From Salinibaculum rarum (GTDB lineage Archaea; Halobacteriota; Halobacteria; Halobacteriales; Haloarculaceae): DNA of 64,000 bases. Shown piece by piece: positions 33,548 to 42,106 of this stretch (the first letter of the stretch is position 1; each line of letters begins with the position of its first letter). The position numbers and the translations under genes were made by a program. The notes beneath the pieces were generated by a model. The model did no database searches. It was not told the DNA's origin and worked only from the letters and a program-made list of their open reading frames with translations. The stretch lies in NCBI RefSeq assembly GCF_030505615.1, contig NZ_CP129992.1, forward strand, positions 496,001 through 560,000, written 5' to 3'.

Positions 33548-33916
33548 TCAATCGGTTCGGTCGAGTTGATTTCGCCGGCGTCGGAACTCCTCCTCGTCGA
33601 TTTCGCCCCGAGCGTAGCGCTCGCGCAGGAGCGACCGGGGCCGGTCGGTTCCGCCGCGCGAGCCGCCGTCGGCGTCCGTTTCGCGCGTGAGAAGCGAGTA
33701 GCCCACGAACAGCGGGACGCCAATCAGGAGCCCCATCCAGAGGAGTCCCCACAGCCCCATCGTGCCACCGAAGAGCCGCCAGCCACCGCCCATCGAGCCG
33801 GTGCCGTGGCTCCCGGTCCCCATCGCGGCGGCCGTTCCGGTCGCTGCGACGAGCACCGCCGCCGTGGCAATCACGAGTCTGCGAACTGTGCGTCCGTGCC
33901 TGGTGTGTCTGGTCAT
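33548..33916 (-). CDS. SHOCT-domain small membrane protein
   Basis: The product has 122 residues. It has an N-terminal signal-like helix (about 12-32), a Gly/Ser/His/Met-rich stretch (GTGSHGTGSMGGGW), a second helix (about 50-75), and a C-terminal SHOCT motif, LRERYARGEIDEEEFRRRRNQL. SHOCT is an oligomerisation or membrane-associated motif. It is the last gene of a three-gene minus-strand cluster whose members share Met- and His-rich stretches facing the outside. Confidence 0.75.
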   Translation of the reverse strand: MTRHTRHGRTVRRLVIATAAVLVAATGTAAAMGTGSHGTGSMGGGWRLFGGTMGLWGLLWMGLLIGVPLFVGYSLLTRETDADGGSRGGTDRPRSLLRERYARGEIDEEEFRRRRNQLDRTD

Positions 33917-33978
33917 TGTCTTGGTGTGGTCAGGGTGTCAGTCGGTTGTGTGTCGAGTGCCGTTACCGGAGACGGGTG

Positions 33979-34386
33979 TTAGCACCCGTGGCCGTGGCCG
34001 TAGGTTCCGCGAACGCGGGTGTCGTCGTCCCAGTGGCGGTCGCGAGTATCCTCGTCAGCCCAGGCGCTGTCGTGAGTGTCATCGTTCCAGTGGCTGTCAC
34101 GGGTGTCTTCGTCGGCCCAGTAGTGGCCAGCCGCGTCCTGCGTGCTACCGTTGGCCACGCCCACGTGTGACTCCATCCACTCGGTGGCTGCCGGGCCCAT
34201 GTGTGCGTCCATGTGGTCTTGCATCCAGGCCGGCCAGACGGTCGTGTCGTTGGTCGGGGTGTCCGCGGTGACCGTCCCGTCGGTCCGAGTCGGTTCGTCG
34301 CCGTGTGCGCCGACCGCGGGAACGGCGAGCGCGAGTCCGACGACTGCGAGCGTTACGACCAGCCAGCGTCCGAGAGTGCTGTTCAT
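33979..34386 (-). CDS. Exported His/Asp/Trp-rich repeat protein, probable metal binder
   Basis: The product has 135 residues. A signal peptide covers about 1-27 (cleavage near PAVGAHG). The mature part has MQDHMDAHMGPAATEWMESH with several Met and His, then repeats of the type DEDTRDSHWNDDTHDSAWADEDTRDRHWDDDTR, and ends in YGHGHGC. The density of His and Met suggests binding of copper, zinc or similar ions at the cell surface. The family is not recognised. It is the middle gene of the cluster 33548-35176. Confidence 0.6.
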   Translation of the reverse strand: MNSTLGRWLVVTLAVVGLALAVPAVGAHGDEPTRTDGTVTADTPTNDTTVWPAWMQDHMDAHMGPAATEWMESHVGVANGSTQDAAGHYWADEDTRDSHWNDDTHDSAWADEDTRDRHWDDDTRVRGTYGHGHGC

Positions 34387-34567
34387 TGTGTTTCTCCTCA
34401 TCTGTCCGTACAAGGGTCGAGGGGTTATCCACGAGGGTGAAAACCCACGCAGGAGACCGTTCGAGAACGTCGCTAAGCGATTCTAACCGTTTTTCGTACA
34501 CAGGACCGTTCGTCCCTGCCGAATCCGCGAGTTCGAGAATTCTGGCCCAGACGTGACAACGAGCAGT

Positions 34568-35176
34568 CTACTCTCGGAGGTCGTCGCTCGGAAAGACCCG
34601 GTAGGTCCGTCCCTGGCGTTCCCGGTAGAGCAGTCCGCGCTCTTCGAGTTCGCCGACGGTCTGGCTCACCTTGCTCTTCGAGAAGTCAGACCGGTCGCGG
34701 AGCGCTATCTGGGTGATGCCGGGTGAGTCGAGAACCGGTTCGAGGACGCGGCGTTCGTCGTCGGGCAACAGGTCGAGAATGCGTTCCTGGGGGTTGGCCT
34801 CGGCCGTCCCCGCGTCCGGTCCGGGTGGCTGGTGGTCGGGCTGGTCGACGGGCGGCCCTGCCGGCGAGTCCACGGGCGCGGTACGTTCGGTTCCGCCGTC
34901 CGCACTGCCGACACGCCTGGTCGCGTCCGGCGCGGAGAGGTCCTCGCGGACAAGGAGATACCCGCCGCCGACGACGATTGCGACGGTGAGTGTCCCGAGG
35001 ACGTACCACAGCGGGTCGGTCCCGTGCATCGAGCCCATCGACGACCCCATCATCGAACCCATCGTCTGGTCGACAGCACGTCGTCGCTGGTAGGCCTGCC
35101 AGCTGAGCGCGGCCCCGCCGAAGAGCACGACCGCGACGAGCGCTCCGACGAACGCGTCCACACGGCGTCGGTTCAT
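34568..35176 (-). CDS. Membrane-anchored winged-helix regulator with Met/His-rich outer segment
   Basis: The product has 202 residues. Two hydrophobic helices (about 9-28 and 55-75) flank a short Met-rich segment, MGSMMGSSMGSMHG (about 39-52), likely outside the cell. After a Pro-rich linker, residues about 130-200 form a winged helix of MarR/DUF7343 type (GITQIALRDRSDFSKSKVSQTVGELEERGLLYRERQGRTYRVF). This layout suits a one-component sensor that reads metal outside and binds DNA inside (inference). It lies upstream of the His-rich exported protein and SHOCT protein genes. Confidence 0.75.
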   Translation of the reverse strand: MNRRRVDAFVGALVAVVLFGGAALSWQAYQRRRAVDQTMGSMMGSSMGSMHGTDPLWYVLGTLTVAIVVGGGYLLVREDLSAPDATRRVGSADGGTERTAPVDSPAGPPVDQPDHQPPGPDAGTAEANPQERILDLLPDDERRVLEPVLDSPGITQIALRDRSDFSKSKVSQTVGELEERGLLYRERQGRTYRVFPSDDLRE

Positions 35177-35279
35177 GGGACGACACCCGGGACGGCGAAT
35201 TGCTCGGTCATACCGGCCCTACGAGCGGGAGCCGCGAACCTGTTACGGTTCGCGCCGGGTGGGGGGGAGATGGTCGGTC

Positions 35280-36842
35280 TCATCCAGCAGCGCGGGTGTC
35301 GTTGGTCCGTTCGATGACGTACTCGGTGTCGACCTGCCGTGCGAGCAGGCTGTCGACCGGCGCGTAGCCGTCGGTCAACACCGGCGCATCCCCCACGTCG
35401 ACTGTCCCACGGTAGAAGCTAATCTCCCGGGAGAGGTCGATGCCGATCGACCGCTCTCGATTCCGGCGCTCGAAGTCCGCCTGCGAGAGCCTCTGCTCGG
35501 CGTTGGTGGCGACGAGTTCGATGTTCTGGAGGCCGCCGGACTCGCTTGTGGGAAAACTGTACACCTGCGGGAACACCTGGGCCATCGTGCGATACTGGGC
35601 ACGGTAGAACGCCGACTCCGGCCCGGTCCGGCCGGAGATGACGTTTGCGACGACGACGCCGTCGTCGTCCATCCGGTCTGCGACCAGGCGCATGAACTCG
35701 ACGGTGGTGAGATGAATCGGGGCCTTGTCGGCGCGGTAGGCGTCGAGGACGACCACGTCGTAGGTCCGGTTTGTCTCCTGGAGGTACTGGCGGCCGTCCC
35801 TGGTGTGAATACGGAAGTTCTCGCTTTCCTGGACGCGGAAGTACTGCTTTGCCGTCGAGACGACTTCGGGGTCGATTTCCACGACGTCGATACTGACGTT
35901 GTACTCGCTTTCGAAGCGTTTCGGGCCGGAGAAGCCGCCGCCACCGATAAAGAGGACGTTGTCCACGTCGTCGGTCGCGAGCATCGAGAGATGGAAGTAT
36001 CGGGTGTAGGAGAACACGTAGCGGTCGGGCTGGTTCTTGTCCATCGCGCTGTGAGGGACGCCGTCGAGATACAGCGTCCGGACGCCGTCGTCGTCGACGA
36101 CTTCGAGTTGCTGGTAGGCCGTCTGTGTCTCGTAGACCACGTCGCCGCTGGCCAGCGGTGCGAACGTCACGAGGACGAACGCCAACACGAGGACAGCGCC
36201 GACGAGCCCGATTGCCGCCCGTGTACTGGAGTTGCCCCGCGGCGCTACGAGCACGGCGGTCAGCAAGAGCAAGACGCCGAAACCGAACTCGATGCCGACG
36301 ACGCCCTGCTTGATTTCGGGGATGAGGACGAACGTCGTCGCAAACGCGCCGAGGATGCTCCCGCCGGTGCCCAGCGCGTACACCTGTCCGGAGGCGTCGC
36401 CCGGCCCTTCGGCGGCGACCAGTTCCGCCCCGTACGGGCTGACAAAGCCCAGCAGGACAGTCGGCGGGCCGAAAAGAATCGTAATCGGGAGGACCGGCGC
36501 AAAGCGTGCGGGCAGGCCGACGTTCTCGGTCGCTCGAAGAATGGGGTCGCCGGCGACGACCAGCAGGGCGACGTACGCGGCGGTGGCGACGAAGACGAGC
36601 GCGAGCGCGTTCCGGGAGGCGTTCTCGCGGGCGCTGCGGCCGGCCAGCCAGTAGCCCACCGCGAGCGCGGCCAGGAAGACGCCGATAATCGACCCCCAGG
36701 TGAAGACACTGGAGCCAAAGACCGGGGCAATCTGACGACCGGCGACGATTTCCAGCCCCATACTCGCGACGCCGGAGACGAAGACGGCCGTCTCGACACG
36801 GTTTGGAACGTGCCCTTGGAGACGGGCGGGGACCTGCGACAC
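35280..36842 (-). CDS. Membrane-fused spermidine-synthase-like methyltransferase-fold protein
   Basis: The product has 520 residues. The N-terminal half (about 15-230) has about seven helices (ASMGLEIVAGRQIAPVFGSS, SPYGAELVA), and the C-terminal half is a Rossmann domain like spermidine synthase: NVLFIGGGGFSGPKRF, DVVEIDPEVVSTAKQYF, and YDVVVLDAYRADKAPIHLTTVEF. The soluble enzymes transfer aminopropyl groups to putrescine. Membrane-fused archaeal forms are of uncertain substrate; agmatine or a lipid-linked amine is possible. The DAYR motif replaces the more usual DxxD of true spermidine synthases. Confidence 0.82.
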   Translation of the reverse strand: MSQVPARLQGHVPNRVETAVFVSGVASMGLEIVAGRQIAPVFGSSVFTWGSIIGVFLAALAVGYWLAGRSARENASRNALALVFVATAAYVALLVVAGDPILRATENVGLPARFAPVLPITILFGPPTVLLGFVSPYGAELVAAEGPGDASGQVYALGTGGSILGAFATTFVLIPEIKQGVVGIEFGFGVLLLLTAVLVAPRGNSSTRAAIGLVGAVLVLAFVLVTFAPLASGDVVYETQTAYQQLEVVDDDGVRTLYLDGVPHSAMDKNQPDRYVFSYTRYFHLSMLATDDVDNVLFIGGGGFSGPKRFESEYNVSIDVVEIDPEVVSTAKQYFRVQESENFRIHTRDGRQYLQETNRTYDVVVLDAYRADKAPIHLTTVEFMRLVADRMDDDGVVVANVISGRTGPESAFYRAQYRTMAQVFPQVYSFPTSESGGLQNIELVATNAEQRLSQADFERRNRERSIGIDLSREISFYRGTVDVGDAPVLTDGYAPVDSLLARQVDTEYVIERTNDTRAAG

Positions 36843-36938
36843 TGTGTGGCCCGCTAACGGCTACGACAGTATAACGGTGACTGTCGGGCATCGCTGTGGA
36901 ACGTCGCGCTTTTTGCCACGCACCCGTAGTCGTAGTCA

Positions 36939-38198
36939 ATGGCCCGCTATCACATCGAGACCTACGGCTGTACGTCCAATCGGGGCGAGAGCCGCGAAAT
37001 CGAGCGGGCGCTTCGCGACGGCGGCCACCACCCCGCCGACGGCCCCGAGGAGGCCGACGTCGCCATCCTCAACACCTGTACCGTCGTCGAGAAGACCGAG
37101 GACAACATGCTCCGGCGGGCGCGGGAACTCGACGAGGAAACGCCCGCAGACCTCGTCATCACGGGCTGTATGGCACTCGCGCAGGGCGAGCAGTTCCGCG
37201 AGGCCGACATCGACGCCGACGTGCTCCACTGGGACGACGTGCCCGAACACGTCCGCAACGGTGAGTGCCCGACGGTCACGCCCGACACCGAACCGGTCGT
37301 CGACGGCGTCGTCGGCATCCTCCCTATCGCGCGCGGGTGCATGTCCGACTGTTCGTACTGTATCACGAAACACGCGACGGGTCGCATCGAGTCACCGCCC
37401 GTCGAGGAGAACGTCGAGAAGGCACGCGCACTCGTCCACGCCGGCGCCAGGGAGATTCGGATTACCGGCCAGGACACGGGCGTCTACGGCTGGGACCGCA
37501 ACCAGGGCGAGAGTCTCCTCCCCGAACTACTCGACCGCATCTGCACCGAAATCGAGGGGGAGTTCCGGGTTCGCGTCGGGATGGCGAACCCGGCCGGCGT
37601 CCACGGCGTCCGGGAGGAACTCGCGGCCGTCTTCGCCGAACACGACGAACTCTACAACTTCCTGCACGCGCCCGTCCAGTCGGGCAGCGACGACCTGCTC
37701 GCGGATATGCGCCGCCAACACACCGTCTCCGAGTACGTCGACGTAGTCGAGACGTTCGAGGAGCAACTGGACTACTGGACGCTCTCGACTGACTTCATCG
37801 TCGGCTTCCCGACCGAGGAGCCGGCTGACCACGAGCAGAGTCTCGCACTCCTGCGGGAGACCCGCCCGGAGAAAATCAACGTCACGCGCTTCTCGAAGCG
37901 ACCTGGCACCGACGCTGCCGACATGCAGGGGCTGGGCGGCCAGACGAAGAAGGACCGCTCGAAGGAGATGAGCGAGGTGAAAATGGACGTGGTCGGCGCG
38001 GCCTACGAGTCGATGGTCGGGCAGGAAAGTGAAGTACTGCTGGTCGAGGACGGCACCGGCGACTCGCTGGTCGGCTACGACCGTGCCTACCGGCAGGTGG
38101 CGATTCCCGGTGCGGAAGCGGAGGCTGCCGTCGGCGACATCGTCGACGCGGAGATTACGGGCCACAACACCGTCTACGCGCTCGGCGAACTGGTCTGA
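36939..38198 (+). CDS. tRNA-t6A37 methylthiotransferase (archaeal MtaB/CDKAL1 type)
   Basis: The product has 419 residues. It adds a methylthio group to t6A at position 37 of ANN-decoding tRNAs. The N-terminal domain has its cluster cysteines in ETYGCTSNRGES, NTCTVVEKT and TGCMA. The radical SAM motif is CMSDCSYC (CxxxCxxC), and a C-terminal TRAM domain spans about 355-419. The upstream gene is divergent by about 100 bp. The intron-containing tRNA-Asn(GUU) in this window is in the general class of its substrates. Confidence 0.9.
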   Translation: MARYHIETYGCTSNRGESREIERALRDGGHHPADGPEEADVAILNTCTVVEKTEDNMLRRARELDEETPADLVITGCMALAQGEQFREADIDADVLHWDDVPEHVRNGECPTVTPDTEPVVDGVVGILPIARGCMSDCSYCITKHATGRIESPPVEENVEKARALVHAGAREIRITGQDTGVYGWDRNQGESLLPELLDRICTEIEGEFRVRVGMANPAGVHGVREELAAVFAEHDELYNFLHAPVQSGSDDLLADMRRQHTVSEYVDVVETFEEQLDYWTLSTDFIVGFPTEEPADHEQSLALLRETRPEKINVTRFSKRPGTDAADMQGLGGQTKKDRSKEMSEVKMDVVGAAYESMVGQESEVLLVEDGTGDSLVGYDRAYRQVAIPGAEAEAAVGDIVDAEITGHNTVYALGELV

Positions 38199-38234
38199 GC
38201 GAAGCCACGGCCCACGCGGTCCTGCTGTGAGCGG

Positions 38235-39899
38235 TTAGCCAGTCACCGGGTCGGACTGGTCGACGTGAACGCCGCCGATGCGGATGCGAATCCCCGCGTC
38301 GTACGCCGGGTCGACGTCGACGGTCCACCCCTGGACCTCGGCGAGCGTCTCGACGTTTGGCAGTGCCATCCCCGCCTCGGCGTTGGGGACGGCGTGGCCG
38401 TAGTCGAACAGTTTGTCGAAATTCTCCTCGCCCGGATGGGTGCCGTCGTCGGTGATGGTAAAGCCGTCGTCGGTGAGACTGACGACGAGTTCGGTCGCCT
38501 CGTTGTAGCGAGCGAAGGTGATAGCACTCTGGAAGAGGTTCTGAAGCCGCGAACTGTCGGCGACGAGTTCGCCCTCGCCCTCGACGGTCAACGTCAGCGA
38601 CGCGGTCTCGGTCTGTCGCCAGGCGGCCTCGACGGCCTCGCGAAACGAGACCGTCGAGAGGTCACCGACCGTCTGGCCGTACTGGGCCAGCGTCGCGAGG
38701 TCGGATACCGTCCGCGACATCCGCCCGGTCCGCTCGGAGGCCGCGCCGAGTGACTCCTGTGCCATGTCGACACGCCCCTCGTCGAGTGCCGACCCCGCGG
38801 CAGCGACGCGGCTACGGATGACCTGCAGTGAGTTGCGGAGTTCGTGGCGGATGCCGGACGCAAACTCCTCCAGTTGCTCGTTGTGCCGCTGGAGTTCGCG
38901 GCGCTGGCGTTCGATGCTGGTCACGTCCGAGAACATCACCACCTCGCCGATGTCGGCCTGGCCGAGCCTGAACGTCGTCGACGTGACCATGTAGTAGCGG
39001 GGCTGGCCGTCGATAGTGACATCCAGTATGTCGCCCTCCTGGCCGGTGACCATCCCCAAGCCGTCGACGGTCTCGGCTGTGTTGCCGCGGGCACCACTCA
39101 GGTCCGGGAACAGCGCCATGGCGGCGTCGTTGTAGTCTCTGATTGTGCCGTCATCGGCGAGAAAGACGAAGGCCTCGTCGACGTCGCCGGTGAGCTGGAC
39201 CGCCAGGAACCGGTCCTCGTAGACAAAGAGGACGCCGAGCGCGAACACGGCGACCCCGAGTGGCGCGTAGATGACGTTCGGAATCACGGAACTGCTGAAC
39301 CCGACGATGTCGAAAAGCGCCGGCAGAGCAGTCAGGCCAGTCAGAGCGACCAGCGGCCGGGTCTCGTAGCCGGCGTTGGCAAAGCGCTCGAACAGCATGA
39401 ACAGGCCGACGGCAGCAAGCGCGTAGGCCAGTCCCGTCGCCGCCCAGTGAAACGCCTGCTGTTGGATGTCGACGAAGACGCCGCTGTTGGTCTGAACCAC
39501 GTCGGCGACGAAGTACTGGTGGTGAAGCGGGTTGGTAACTTTCACCGCCACGACGGCCAGATACAGCGCAAGCCCGGCCCAGCGGAGCGTCCGGTTGCGG
39601 TGCAGCGAGCGCCCGGAGTAGGCCGAACAGAAGTACAGCCACGAGAAGACAGTCGAGAACCCGAGGACGAGGCCGACAGAGTACGACGCGATTTTCAGGT
39701 CCGCCGTCGGCAGGACGAAGACACCGGCGTGAGACGCCGCCCAGCCGCCGCTCCCGGCGAGCAGTCCGATCAGTCCGTACCGCGTCGCTCTGTCTTCGAC
39801 GTGTCGGGCACGGACCAAACTTCCGAGACAGGCGACCGTGGCAACACCGAATGCAACAATATAGAGCGTCTGGGCTGTACTGCCCGGTACTGCAGCCAT
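38235..39899 (-). CDS. 7TM histidine kinase with PAS domain and weak ATPase motifs
   Basis: The product has 554 residues. Seven hydrophobic helices (about 8-228) resemble the 7TM histidine-kinase N-terminal sensor. A PAS-like domain covers about 240-330, and a dimerisation helix carries the phospho-acceptor His352 in RHELRNSLQVI. The catalytic part is unusual: the N-box position reads LQNLFQSAITFA, without the key Asn, and the G2-box reads EAGMALPNVE instead of GTGFGL-like glycines. It may act as a degenerate or partner-dependent kinase. No response regulator gene adjoins it. Confidence 0.82.
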   Translation of the reverse strand: MAAVPGSTAQTLYIVAFGVATVACLGSLVRARHVEDRATRYGLIGLLAGSGGWAASHAGVFVLPTADLKIASYSVGLVLGFSTVFSWLYFCSAYSGRSLHRNRTLRWAGLALYLAVVAVKVTNPLHHQYFVADVVQTNSGVFVDIQQQAFHWAATGLAYALAAVGLFMLFERFANAGYETRPLVALTGLTALPALFDIVGFSSSVIPNVIYAPLGVAVFALGVLFVYEDRFLAVQLTGDVDEAFVFLADDGTIRDYNDAAMALFPDLSGARGNTAETVDGLGMVTGQEGDILDVTIDGQPRYYMVTSTTFRLGQADIGEVVMFSDVTSIERQRRELQRHNEQLEEFASGIRHELRNSLQVIRSRVAAAGSALDEGRVDMAQESLGAASERTGRMSRTVSDLATLAQYGQTVGDLSTVSFREAVEAAWRQTETASLTLTVEGEGELVADSSRLQNLFQSAITFARYNEATELVVSLTDDGFTITDDGTHPGEENFDKLFDYGHAVPNAEAGMALPNVETLAEVQGWTVDVDPAYDAGIRIRIGGVHVDQSDPVTG

Positions 39900-39945
39900 G
39901 CTGTCTGTCGAGTGGCGTGCCAGCTACAAATAGGCCCCGGACGAC

Positions 39946-40884
39946 TCAGGGCTTCTCGTTGCGGTCGTGGATGCGCCCGCCGACGAGCTGGTCGACCTCG
40001 TCGTCGGGTTTCCACTCGCCGGCCTCTTTCGGGTCGACGTGGACGAAGACGTCGTCGACCTCCGCGAGCGCGCTGATAGCCTGTGCGACGTCGGTCTCGA
40101 TGCGGTGGGCCTCCATGAGCGTCCGGTCGCCCTGGACCTCGATGTGGAGACTCACGTCGATTTCCGGGCCGACGTAGTGGGCGATGACGTCGTGGGCCCC
40201 CTCGACGTCGGGGTGGGCGAGCGCACGGCGGATGATTTCCCGGCGCAGGTTCTCCGGCGGGGCCGCACCGACCAGATAGTCGATGTTGTCTTGGACCACC
40301 TCGACGCCGGTATAGAGGATGCCGAATGCGACCAGCCCCGCCGCGAGCGGGTCCAGGATTGGGTAGCCGGCCATCGCGCCGAGGACGCCGACGAGTGCCG
40401 CGCTGGCGGTCAGGATGTCGTTGCGGTTGTCGAGTGCAGTCGCGGCAAGCGCCGGGGAGTTGGTGTCGTCGGCGGCGTGCAGACAGTACCGGTAGAGCAG
40501 GTACTTGACAACGCCGGAGACGACGAGAACCGAGGCGGCGGCCGGTCCGCGCGCGACCGTGACGTTGCCGGACTGGAGCGTCGTGGCCGCCTGCCACAAT
40601 ACCGCGCCGCCGGCGGCGAAGATACCGAGCGCGACAAACAGCGAGACAAAGGGCTCGATGCGTTCGTGACCGTGGGGGTGTTCGAAATCCGGCGGCTGTG
40701 TGGTGAGATAGAGTCCGGCGACGATGACAAGGCTGTACGCACTGTCCGCGAGGCTGTTGACCGCCTCGGAACCGACGGCGAGACTGCCGGTCCAGTAGTA
40801 GACAGTGCCCTTCGCAACGACGAGCGCGACGTTGGCCACCAACACGAGCAGGCCAACGCGGCGGAGAGTGCGCCGTCGGGACAT
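39946..40884 (-). CDS. Cation diffusion facilitator family transporter
   Basis: The product has 312 residues with six likely helices (about 8-210) and a C-terminal cytoplasmic domain (about 215-300). CDF marks are SEAVNSLADS in helix 2, the HPHGHERIEP loop and LDNRNDILT in helix 5. Such proteins export Zn2+, Co2+, Fe2+ or Mn2+ in exchange for protons; the metal is not clear. The ATG at 40884 is supported by a TATA box 28 nt upstream, so the longer N-terminal extension is rejected. Confidence 0.9.
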   Translation of the reverse strand: MSRRRTLRRVGLLVLVANVALVVAKGTVYYWTGSLAVGSEAVNSLADSAYSLVIVAGLYLTTQPPDFEHPHGHERIEPFVSLFVALGIFAAGGAVLWQAATTLQSGNVTVARGPAAASVLVVSGVVKYLLYRYCLHAADDTNSPALAATALDNRNDILTASAALVGVLGAMAGYPILDPLAAGLVAFGILYTGVEVVQDNIDYLVGAAPPENLRREIIRRALAHPDVEGAHDVIAHYVGPEIDVSLHIEVQGDRTLMEAHRIETDVAQAISALAEVDDVFVHVDPKEAGEWKPDDEVDQLVGGRIHDRNEKP

Positions 40885-40909
40885 TCGGTGGGGGTTCACG
40901 CCCCCGGGG

Positions 40910-40914
40910 TTAAA
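40910..40914 (-). promoter_or_regulatory. TATA-like box of the CDF transporter gene
   Basis: On the minus strand the sequence gatttaac is centred about 28 nt before the ATG at 40884, so it decides the start in favour of a leaderless transcript. Confidence 0.55.
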
Positions 40915-41011
40915 TCGCTTCGCTCGGTCGACGCCGACGGGGAGTTCCTCGACAGGTACGGACATCGGAGTCTCAACCCCACCGACCGGCGACGGTCTCA
41001 CCGCGGCCCAC

Positions 41012-41557
41012 TCAGGATTCGACCACGACAGCACTCTCGCCGTCCGTCACGCGGACGCCGTCCTGCTCGCCGAAGGCGGTGTGCAACCGGTCGTACGAGT
41101 CCGTGACCGCCTCGACGATGACTTTCGTGTCGCCGATGACGGGCATGAAGTTCGTATCGCCACCCCAGCGCGGGACGATATGCGCGTGGAGGTGGTCGTC
41201 GATAGAGCCCCCGGCAGCGCCGCCACCGAGGTTGTAGCCGACGTTGTAGCCGTCCGGCGACAGCGCCTCGTCCATCGCGTCGATGGTCCGCTGGACCAGT
41301 CGCTCCTTTGCGAGGAGCGTCTCGGCGTCGAGGTCACGATACTCGCCGGTGTGGTGGTGTGGAATGACCATCGCGTGACCCGGATTGTAGGGGTAGTTGT
41401 TCAACATGACAAAGGCGTGGTCGTCGCGTGCCAGCAGGAGATTGTTCCGGTCGTCGTCCCGGTCGGGAAGTTCACAGAAGACACATCCCTCGATGCCGTC
41501 GTTTTTGTCGTCGCGTTCGACCCAGTCGATACGCCAGGGGGCAAAGACCTGCTCCAT
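41012..41557 (-). CDS. HIT-family nucleotide hydrolase/transferase
   Basis: The product has 181 residues. The HIT triad HLHAH is at 122-126 (DDHLHAHIVPRW), with a zinc-type CVFC pair at 25-28. The N terminus, MEQVFAPWRIDWV, is the typical start for archaeal AP4A phosphorylase-like HIT proteins. It should act on dinucleotide polyphosphates or AMP-linked compounds in the cytoplasm. The start at 41557 is chosen because the extra upstream residues are not conserved. A DUF7835 gene is divergent from it. Confidence 0.88.
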   Translation of the reverse strand: MEQVFAPWRIDWVERDDKNDGIEGCVFCELPDRDDDRNNLLLARDDHAFVMLNNYPYNPGHAMVIPHHHTGEYRDLDAETLLAKERLVQRTIDAMDEALSPDGYNVGYNLGGGAAGGSIDDHLHAHIVPRWGGDTNFMPVIGDTKVIVEAVTDSYDRLHTAFGEQDGVRVTDGESAVVVES

Positions 41558-41810
41558 GTCACCACGTCGTCGCGCCGTCGGCAAATACCTCCTGCCAACC
41601 GCCGCCGTGCCGCAGTTCTTTTACTATAAAAAGCCACCGGCCGTTCAGCGCAGTGACGGTGAACGAAGGTCTAAAGATTGTTTATGAACGGTATCGCGTC
41701 TTCTGCCCTACTGATACCCAAAATCAGGTCGCTATCGGGCGATAAAACAGTCAGAACGGACTCAACTATTGGCCCTTTTTATACTACGTCACGGTGACTT
41801 TCGAAGTAGG

Positions 41811-42011
41811 ATGGCCACGAAACCGAATGCTGTCGCAGATATTACAGAGGAGTGTGAGAGTTGCGGGCGGACGACCCCCCACGACGTTACGGTCAAGATT
41901 CTCACGGAGAGTCCTGACCCGGAAAACGCCGAGTTCTCGCGCGAGCCATACCGCGTCAGCGAATGCACGGTCTGTGGTACGACCGAGCAGACGCGGATGA
42001 ACAACGCATAG
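41811..42011 (+). CDS. Small zinc beta-ribbon protein (DUF7835-like)
   Basis: The product has 66 residues with two Cys pairs, C15xxC18 (EECESCG) and C52xxC55 (SECTVCG), separated by a beta-rich section. It resembles haloarchaeal DUF7835 zinc-ribbon proteins of unknown role. A TATA-like tttttatac (41776-41784) lies about 27-35 nt before the ATG, so it seems to be transcribed alone. Confidence 0.7.
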   Translation: MATKPNAVADITEECESCGRTTPHDVTVKILTESPDPENAEFSREPYRVSECTVCGTTEQTRMNNA

Positions 42012-42106
42012 CGCCGTCTGGCCCCATCGACGCGCTGTCGCTTGCTTCGTCTTCGTGGACGCGTCTTCTGTCCAGCGGAGTTTCGTGACAGAAACCGCCG
42101 AATCGG

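Noticed and set aside
40885..41034. N-terminal extension of the CDF transporter
   Set aside because: It would overlap the end of the HIT gene and cross the TATA box at 40910-40914. The ATG at 40884 has the right spacing.
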